The notes under the pieces: model-generated
What the model saw: only the letters and a program-made list of their open reading frames with translations
The model's database searches: none
Told to the model about the DNA's origin: nothing
Program-made: the position numbers and the translations under genes
Assembly: GCA_007116295.1 (NCBI GenBank)
Contig: SKIS01000040.1
Span: 1 to 8,571 of the forward strand
Direction: 5' to 3'
Origin: Candidatus Woesearchaeota archaeon
GTDB taxonomy: Archaea; Nanobdellota; Nanobdellia; Woesearchaeales; 21-14-0-10-32-9
Length of the DNA: 8,571 bases
In this document: positions 4,556-8,571 of the stretch, one piece after another
How the letters are laid out: every line of letters begins with the position of its first letter
How positions within the stretch are numbered: position 1 is the stretch's first letter

Positions 4556-6873
4556 TTTTCAACCTCCTTAAGAGCACTAGGACTTCCTCCTCCGTGCCAT
4601 GTGAATCTAGGTCTTACCCTTATAGGATACATCCTCTCGTTAGTATCATCAAATATTATTGCAGCTCCCTTCTCTCTAGGTAAATTATCTAACTCCTCAA
4701 CCAAGCCTTTTCGCATATAACTTTGCATAAGCATACCTAAAGCCTCAGTATCCAACTTAGCAGTTATTCTATGAGCAATAACTGTATCTGATTGAGTCAT
4801 AACATCAGTGTGGATCTTTCCAGGCTGCTGCGTTGCCAAAATAAGACTAATACCAGGTTGTCTACCCTCTCTTAAAATAGTGACTAAAGGATCTGTAGCT
4901 AAAGTTTTACCTTCCACAGGCAAAAACTCGTGTGCTTCATCAATAACAAGCCAAACAAGAGGCTCTTCTTGCTTTACCTCATCATCACTAAAAGGATTTT
5001 CAGATTTATGAACTTCTTTGTACTCTTCTTCTTTTCTAGCAATCATTCTGTTCACAAACAATTTTTGAGCAACTAAGCCTATAACCAAATTTTTAACGTT
5101 CCAACTCCCAGGCATAGTAGCATAACAACTAACATCCAAAACACTTACTTGACCTGCCTTTACAATGCTATTCAAAGGAGTGCCCTTATCTGAAAAAAGA
5201 CCCCAAGTCAAAGCATTTCTAAACAAATTCTTAGCTGAATTTTTATCATTTTTAGACGCATCTTTATCCTTTTCAATTTTCTTAATTATATCATCAATAT
5301 TATAATCAGGATGTTCTTCTTGCATTTCATAAACTATTCTTTCAATTAAAACAGCCACAGGATCATTATTTTTAAGTTCAAACGTCATAATCCAATCCTG
5401 GCCTGAAAGTTCTGAAGCCTTTATAGCAAAACTATAATCAGTAGGCACTCCTTTCTCTTTATATTCCTCATGATATTTCTCAGGAGTAAATATCTGAACA
5501 TCCAAATCTTTGCCTTCCAATCCCCAATCCTCAAGTAAATCTTTATCTTGCTTATTAGCATATTTCATAGTCCAATAAACACCCATAGTATCAAGCATTA
5601 TTATACTAAGATTACTCTTGATTTCTTTAGGCAAATCACTAACTCCTTCAGCTATTACGCCCATAGTATAAGAATTATGTACTATTATGTCGTTAGCCAA
5701 AAAATTATTTGTCTCAGGGACACTTATATCATAAACCTTAGTTTTCTTATCTATCTTCTGAAGCTTAACAACCTCATCCCAAAAAATATCGCTTTCATTA
5801 ATAACATCCAAAAAATTTTTTTGTTTAGTATTTGCATACTTATTCTTGTAAGCGTGCTTGGAAACGTTGTTATTAATAGTGAACTTTTTACCTAACTTCT
5901 CCCAGTCACTCGGATCAAAAAACTCTGCTACTTCATCAACATATTCTGTTGTATCTAAATTTCTAGAAAACCTAGGGAGTTCTCTTATGGCCTTGGAGCT
6001 TTCCTCTTCAAAAGGTCCAAACAAACCTACTTCTTGAATGAAACCGTATAAATTTTCTTCTTTAATAGTCAAATTGTTCAAACTTCTAAAACTTACAACT
6101 CCAAACCTTAAAAGTAAATGTTGCAGTCCTTGACAAATCTCTTTGTTTTTAGCTTTAACACTCAAAATCCACTCATCTTCATCTTTTTTCAAAGTGCCGC
6201 TACTCGAAATCAATCTGTTTAAAAACAAAGCTAATTTATGTTTAGTAAAAGAAAATACTTCTGAAGGAATACTAATCTTTTCAACTATTGATAAAAACTT
6301 TTTTTCAAAACCTATCTTGCCATCAAATAAACAATTAGTACTAAGGCTATATGCAAGAGACTTAACTCTTTCCTCGCTTAAATCCACTTCTCCAAAAACA
6401 GGAACTATTTTAGGGGTTGCAATCATACTACCGACAGTTAAATCCTGTGCTTCCTCCCAACCATAAAAAGAAAGCAAAGGGTGCTCAGGAGTGCATTTAA
6501 TCTCTTTTCCAGAAGCCAAAACGACTTTCAAAATGGTGCTTACTTCTCTTTCAAAAAATCCTTCTTTTTCTTTTATATCTATTCTCAAATCATCATTTAA
6601 ACTCATAACAGGTATATCTTGCTTTTCAAGACTAGAAATAGTTTTTAAAGAGCCATCGGCCATAGTGACCAAACTATCTCCTGTAAGACACTTACCTCCT
6701 CCTCTCTTACCACAAATAAAAACTACGTGACTCCTAGTTACATCTAAATAAACGTTATTTGAAAGACTGGTAGATCTGCCCATCTTAATATAGTGCTTTC
6801 CTAAGAAAACAGTACCTTTATTTCCAAGCCTATCTTTATCTTTTGCCTCCCTACCTATAATAATATCATTCAT
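4552..6873 (-). CDS. HerA-like P-loop ATPase (DUF87-type) containing an intein
   Basis: This 773-residue precursor would give a host protein of 434 residues after removal of the intein (62-400). The split Walker A is 'GKRGGGK' (55-61) joined to Ser401 ('SYTMGVIAEG'). Walker B is 'LVWLVIDEAHEF' (639-650), with D645 and E646. 'REGRQPGISLILATQQP' (668-684) is the typical HerA/FtsK-superfamily segment after Walker B. The C-terminal part ends 'RVRPRFTWHGGG'. HerA-family proteins are hexameric DNA translocases. The family's N-terminal beta-barrel seems absent, since the P-loop begins at residue 55, and no NurA nuclease gene is next to it, so it may be a HerA-like relative and not HerA itself. Its promoter TATA box lies about 30 nt upstream. 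It heads a three-gene coupled operon. Confidence 0.85.
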   Translation of the reverse strand: MNDIIIGREAKDKDRLGNKGTVFLGKHYIKMGRSTSLSNNVYLDVTRSHVVFICGKRGGGKCLTGDSLVTMADGSLKTISSLEKQDIPVMSLNDDLRIDIKEKEGFFEREVSTILKVVLASGKEIKCTPEHPLLSFYGWEEAQDLTVGSMIATPKIVPVFGEVDLSEERVKSLAYSLSTNCLFDGKIGFEKKFLSIVEKISIPSEVFSFTKHKLALFLNRLISSSGTLKKDEDEWILSVKAKNKEICQGLQHLLLRFGVVSFRSLNNLTIKEENLYGFIQEVGLFGPFEEESSKAIRELPRFSRNLDTTEYVDEVAEFFDPSDWEKLGKKFTINNNVSKHAYKNKYANTKQKNFLDVINESDIFWDEVVKLQKIDKKTKVYDISVPETNNFLANDIIVHNSYTMGVIAEGVSDLPKEIKSNLSIIMLDTMGVYWTMKYANKQDKDLLEDWGLEGKDLDVQIFTPEKYHEEYKEKGVPTDYSFAIKASELSGQDWIMTFELKNNDPVAVLIERIVYEMQEEHPDYNIDDIIKKIEKDKDASKNDKNSAKNLFRNALTWGLFSDKGTPLNSIVKAGQVSVLDVSCYATMPGSWNVKNLVIGLVAQKLFVNRMIARKEEEYKEVHKSENPFSDDEVKQEEPLVWLVIDEAHEFLPVEGKTLATDPLVTILREGRQPGISLILATQQPGKIHTDVMTQSDTVIAHRITAKLDTEALGMLMQSYMRKGLVEELDNLPREKGAAIIFDDTNERMYPIRVRPRFTWHGGGSPSALKEVEK
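4562..4568 (-). promoter_or_regulatory. Shine-Dalgarno sequence within the end of the HerA-like gene
   Basis: AGGAGGT on the minus strand, inside codons for the last residues of the ATPase, ends 6 nt before the ATG at 4555. It is a near-perfect complement to the 16S rRNA 3' end and decides the start of the 101-residue protein. Confidence 0.65.
5674..6690 (-). mobile_element. Intein (339 residues) inserted in Walker A of the HerA-like ATPase
   Basis: The insert starts with Cys62 in block A ('CLTGDSLVTMADGSLKTI'). It has block B 'CTPEHPLLSF' with Thr128 and His131, and block F 'VYDISVPETNNFLAND' (380-395). It ends 'IIVHN' with penultimate His399 and terminal Asn400, followed by Ser401 as the +1 nucleophile. 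All residues needed for standard class 1 splicing are visible. Splicing would join Lys61 to Ser401 and restore GKRGGGKS. The middle (about 165-330) matches a LAGLIDADG-type homing endonuclease region in size. Motif 1 candidate 'YSLSTNCLFDGKIG' keeps Asp184; motif 2 candidate 'LALFLNRLISSSGTLK' has Ser in place of the catalytic Asp, so cleavage activity is probably lost. Codon use looks like that of the host gene, suggesting an old insertion. Confidence 0.92.
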
Positions 6874-6899
6874 CTAATAACAATATAATTACAACTCTT

Positions 6900-6907
6900 T
6901 TATATAA
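6900..6907 (-). promoter_or_regulatory. TATA box of the HerA-like operon
   Basis: TTATATAA, flanked by further A/T, is centred about 30 nt upstream of the minus-strand ATG at 6873, predicting a transcript with a leader of only a few bases. No Shine-Dalgarno sequence precedes that ATG. Confidence 0.5.
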
Positions 6908-6931
6908 TTTGTTTTGATATATGCAAAAACA

Positions 6932-6939
6932 TTTATATA
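6932..6939 (+). promoter_or_regulatory. TATA box of the ncRNA/dnaG leader transcript
   Basis: TTTATATA, preceded by AACA, is identical over AACATTTATATA to the box of the 193-residue orphan gene. With the 25-28 nt spacing seen elsewhere in the window, transcription would start at about 6961-6964, precisely where the GC-rich folded segment begins and not at any start codon. Confidence 0.55.
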
Positions 6940-6959
6940 CCCTCTCGTATTTCTTGTGT

Positions 6960-7069
6960 TTAAGCCCGACATGAGAGTACTCAATGGAGCTTAAGGCGAA
7001 ATACCTAGCTATGAGCTTGGGAGTTAGTGTCTCGGGCAACATGTTCATTTAATTCAAGAGCAGGCTTAA
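6960..7069 (+). repeat. Inverted repeat TTAAGCC / GGCTTAA around the candidate RNA
   Basis: TTAAGCC (6960-6966) and GGCTTAA (7063-7069) are exact 7-base complements enclosing the GC-rich segment. The left arm overlaps the GCCC used in the 6964-6969/7032-7037 helix and also matches GCTTAA at 6989-6994, so the pairings exclude each other. The stretch 6874-7159 holds no credible protein gene; its contents are the two promoters, this RNA segment, the inverted repeat at 7115 and the dnaG ribosome binding site. Confidence 0.4.
6962..7041 (+). ncRNA. Candidate structured small RNA (H/ACA-like) or dnaG leader RNA
   Basis: The segment is about 50% G+C (39 of 78 bases, 6964-7041) in a strongly AT-rich setting, a classic mark of structured RNA. 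GCCCGA (6964-6969) pairs exactly with TCGGGC (7032-7037). An ACA (7039-7041) follows one base after this closing helix, as in archaeal box H/ACA guide RNAs. Inside, AGCT..AGG (6988-6996) pairs with CCTAGCT (7004-7010) around a 7-base loop, and ACTC (6979-6982) can pair with GAGT (7021-7024). The TATA box at 6932-6939 predicts a 5' end at 6961-6964. The length of about 78 nt suits a single-hairpin H/ACA RNA. I could not identify a convincing kink-turn or guide target, so the family is a guess. It could also be the 5' part of a 198-nt dnaG leader. Confidence 0.45.
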
Positions 7070-7114
7070 TCACTCATTTCATCACAATTACTTTGTATGT
7101 TTTAGTACAGCTTG

Positions 7115-7132
7115 TTCTAATTAGAATTAGAA
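7115..7132. repeat. Perfect 8-bp inverted repeat upstream of dnaG, operator-like
   Basis: TTCTAATT (7115-7122) and AATTAGAA (7125-7132) are exact inverted repeats separated by AG. The 18-bp symmetric site ends 8 bp before the dnaG Shine-Dalgarno sequence. It is the size of a dimeric helix-turn-helix regulator site. All-A/T composition raises the chance of coincidence, and it would be a poor RNA hairpin because of its 2-base loop. Confidence 0.35.
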
Positions 7133-7140
7133 AAACTTAA

Positions 7141-7147
7141 GAGGAGG
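7141..7147 (+). promoter_or_regulatory. Shine-Dalgarno sequence of dnaG
   Basis: GAGGAGG lies 12 bases before the ATG at 7160, a slightly long spacing. It shows that dnaG is translated from a leadered mRNA, unlike most first genes of this window, which seem leaderless. Confidence 0.7.
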
Positions 7148-7159
7148 AATTATTAGAAA

Positions 7160-8395
7160 ATGGCAAAAATTGCTCAAATTTCAGCAAAATATATTATTCA
7201 CTCAAAGATAGAAATCGAAGGTATGGTTGACAGACCAGATGTTATTGGTGCTGTGTTTGGCCAAACCGAAGGATTGCTTGGAGCAGATCTAGAATTAAGA
7301 GAGCTTCAAAAATCTGGAAGAATTGGGAGAATAGAAGTAAATTTAGATTCAAAAAAAGGAAAAACTTTTGGAACCATCGTTGTTCCAAGCAGTTTAGATA
7401 AAGCAGAAACAAGTATTGTCGCTGCAGCAATAGAAGTAATAACTAGGATAGGTCCTTGTAACGCAAAGGTAACTGTTTCTAAAATAGAAGATATAAGAAT
7501 TAGTATGAGAGAGCAAGTTATCAAAAGAGCTAAATCTCTGCTAAAAGACTTAATGGACAAATCTATGCCTGACAGCCAAGAGCTAAGCGATGAAGTGGCG
7601 CACTCAGTCAGGATGATGGAAATACAAACGTATGGAAAAGAAAAACTTCCTGCAGGTCCAGGAGTTGAAGAAAGCGATGAAGTAATCGTGGTAGAAGGAA
7701 GAGCAGATGTCTTAAACTTACTTAAGCACGGATTCAAAAACGCTATATCTATCAACGGAACAAGCATACCTGAAACAATAGTCGATCTTGGAAAAGAAAA
7801 AACTCTAACAGTGTTTGTAGACGGAGATAGAGGAGGAAAGTTAATAGTTCAAGAACTACTTGCAAGAGCAGAAATTGACTACGTAACAAAAGCTCCAGAT
7901 GGAAAAGAAGTTGAAGAACTAACTAAAAAAGAAATACATAAATCTCTAAGAAGCAAAATAACTGCTGAACAAGCAAAGCTAGAGATGGGATCTTCTTCAA
8001 ATAATAGTTCTAGCAATAGTAGCTCTTCAAGAAGCAGAAGCTCAAACAGAAGTTCTTCTTCTAGTAGAAGTTCAAGTTCCAAGCCTAAATCTGCAAAGAG
8101 CGCTACACAAGCAGAAAAAGCTAAATTTTCTAGCATGCTAGAAGACCTAATAGGCACCAGAGGAGCATACATATTGGATGATAAGCTTAGCATATTAGGA
8201 AAAGTTCCAGTAGCAGAACTTCAAAGCACTATGAAGTCACTAGGTTCAGGAATATATGCAGTTGTATTCGATGGAGAAATAGATAAAGACATAATAAGTG
8301 TCGCCTCCAAAGGAGGAGTATCGCACTTGGTAGGAATGAAAACCAAAGTGAAATCTTCAAGCGGATTAAACATTTACACAACAGATGATTTCTAA
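7160..8395 (+). CDS. dnaG: Archaeal DnaG primase (TOPRIM), exosome-associated family
   Basis: This 411-residue protein has the characteristic archaeal N-terminus 'KYIIHSKIEIEGMVDRPDVI' and 'AVFGQTEGLLG' with 'LRELQKSGRIGRIEV'. It has a TOPRIM domain at about 172-262: 'VIVVEGRADVLNLLKHG' (Glu179) and 'FVDGDRGG' (Asp221, Asp223) supply the metal-binding acidic residues. A Ser/Arg/Asn linker follows (278-308), then a conserved C-terminal domain (about 320-398) with 'LIGTRGAYILDD' and 'AVVFDGEIDKDII'. In archaea, DnaG has been shown to synthesise short primers in vitro and to be a stable subunit of the RNA exosome, where it favours poly(A)-rich RNA; which role dominates here cannot be read from sequence. 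The zinc-binding and helicase-binding domains of bacterial DnaG are absent, as usual for archaea. A strong ribosome binding site fixes the start. Confidence 0.95.
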   Translation: MAKIAQISAKYIIHSKIEIEGMVDRPDVIGAVFGQTEGLLGADLELRELQKSGRIGRIEVNLDSKKGKTFGTIVVPSSLDKAETSIVAAAIEVITRIGPCNAKVTVSKIEDIRISMREQVIKRAKSLLKDLMDKSMPDSQELSDEVAHSVRMMEIQTYGKEKLPAGPGVEESDEVIVVEGRADVLNLLKHGFKNAISINGTSIPETIVDLGKEKTLTVFVDGDRGGKLIVQELLARAEIDYVTKAPDGKEVEELTKKEIHKSLRSKITAEQAKLEMGSSSNNSSSNSSSSRSRSSNRSSSSSRSSSSKPKSAKSATQAEKAKFSSMLEDLIGTRGAYILDDKLSILGKVPVAELQSTMKSLGSGIYAVVFDGEIDKDIISVASKGGVSHLVGMKTKVKSSSGLNIYTTDDF

Positions 8396-8399
8396 TCAT

Positions 8400-8571
8400 C
8401 TATTTTTTTTCTTTTTTTATGATACCTAAATTAGACGAAATAGAACCAGAAGATGATAAAACCTCAACACTAAGATCAGTTGGCATAGGTACAATATCAA
8501 CATCAAAACCACGCCAAGAAAAAGAATTCCTCACAACAGACCCTTCAACCTCCCCACCCAAACGAACATGA
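8400..8571 (-). CDS. Unrecognised protein, C-terminal 57 residues (start outside window)
   Basis: Reading leftward from the window edge, one frame stays open to a TAG at 8402-8400. The segment begins 'HVRLGGEVEGSVVRNSF', continues 'SWRGFDVDIVPMPTDLSVEV' and ends 'LGIIKKEKK'. The alternating hydrophobic pattern suggests beta strands, and the lysine tail is a normal C-terminus. It converges on dnaG with a 4-bp gap. I do not recognise the family. Codon use differs from the neighbours: GTT, GGT, GGG, TCT and CGT are common, whereas nearby genes prefer A-ended codons and AGA. That may mean transfer, a different expression class, or that this frame is not real. A competing plus-strand reading (8419-8571) looks less protein-like. 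Confidence 0.45.
   Translation of the reverse strand, partial: HVRLGGEVEGSVVRNSFSWRGFDVDIVPMPTDLSVEVLSSSGSISSNLGIIKKEKK
8403..8418 (+). terminator. T-rich terminator after dnaG
   Basis: Eight T residues, one C, then seven T residues begin 8 bp after the dnaG stop codon. This is a strong archaeal intrinsic termination signal on the plus strand. On the minus strand the same bases encode the Lys-rich end of the converging gene. Confidence 0.65.

Noticed and set aside
6688..6693. An intron or frameshift breaking the HerA-like gene
   Set aside because: The reading frame is continuous across the insert and both edges carry intein splice residues, so a protein intron explains it fully.
4552..6873. 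Naming the ATPase herA outright
   Set aside because: The N-terminal barrel typical of HerA is not visible and no NurA gene is adjacent; only the superfamily is secure.
6964..7041. A tRNA gene (length near 76 and a closing stem)
   Set aside because: There is no TTCRA T-loop, no 5-bp T stem before the 3' strand of the closing helix, no GG-containing D-loop and no plausible anticodon arm.
6984..7052. A 22-codon peptide gene (MELKAKYLAMSLGVSVSGNMFI) in the dnaG upstream region
   Set aside because: It has no ribosome binding site, no promoter at leaderless distance, and unusual codons for this genome (GCG, TCG, GGC, GTC). The base pairing explains the segment better, though a leader peptide is not excluded.
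7306..8193. Long minus-strand frames opposite dnaG, including a Leu/Glu-rich one opposite the Ser linker
   Set aside because: They are antisense to a gene with certain identity; their composition simply mirrors the Ser and acidic codons of DnaG.
8419..8571. A 50-residue plus-strand frame starting right after the dnaG T tract
   Set aside because: It has no TATA box or ribosome binding site, begins directly at a terminator-like T run, and its Thr/Ser/Pro-rich composition looks like an antisense shadow of the minus-strand frame.
1..8571. CRISPR arrays, insertion sequences or integrase attachment sites
   Set aside because: No regularly spaced repeats, transposase-like frames or flanking terminal repeats were seen; the intein is the only mobile-type element.

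Overview
The window is an AT-rich piece of an archaeal chromosome. The archaeal assignment rests on several independent signals: an archaeal-type DnaG primase with a TOPRIM core, a PF01877-type RNA-binding protein, a class III (EppA-type) pilin-like signal peptide, a presenilin-like GxGD membrane protease, a HerA-like ATPase, and TATA-box promoters placed about 25-30 nt before leaderless start codons. The compact layout, ATGA overlaps and small unrecognised proteins suggest a DPANN-like lineage (Woesearchaeota or Pacearchaeota style). That is an inference; no rRNA or other decisive marker is present.

Left part (1-3815): the 3' end of an unrecognised gene converges on, and overlaps by 12 bp, a presenilin-family protease on the minus strand. 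A short divergent promoter region follows, then a plus-strand run: RNA-binding protein, class III signal-peptide pilin-like protein, two-TM small protein overlapping an NDUFA9-like atypical SDR, and a 193-residue orphan. Most of these start units carry their own TATA box and seem to be leaderless.

Middle (3822-6873, minus strand): a tight, translationally coupled three-gene operon, read from 6873 down. It holds a HerA-like P-loop ATPase interrupted by a 339-residue intein placed between the Lys and Ser of Walker A, a 101-residue unknown protein, and a SlyD-like FKBP isomerase. The ATPase cannot have a complete P-loop until the intein is spliced out.

Right part (6874-8571): a 286-bp gene-free divergent region contains a TATA box and a GC-rich, stem-forming segment (about 6962-7041) that looks like a small non-coding RNA ending in an ACA trinucleotide (H/ACA-like), or alternatively a structured dnaG leader. 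Further on come a perfect inverted repeat and a strong Shine-Dalgarno sequence before dnaG. DnaG has an unusual Ser/Arg/Asn linker. A T-rich tract ends dnaG, and the window closes inside a gene that probably enters from the right on the minus strand.

The most interesting points are the Walker A intein with a degenerate homing endonuclease, and the structured RNA with mutually exclusive helices upstream of dnaG, the only gene in the window with a long leader and a strong, well separated Shine-Dalgarno site of its own.
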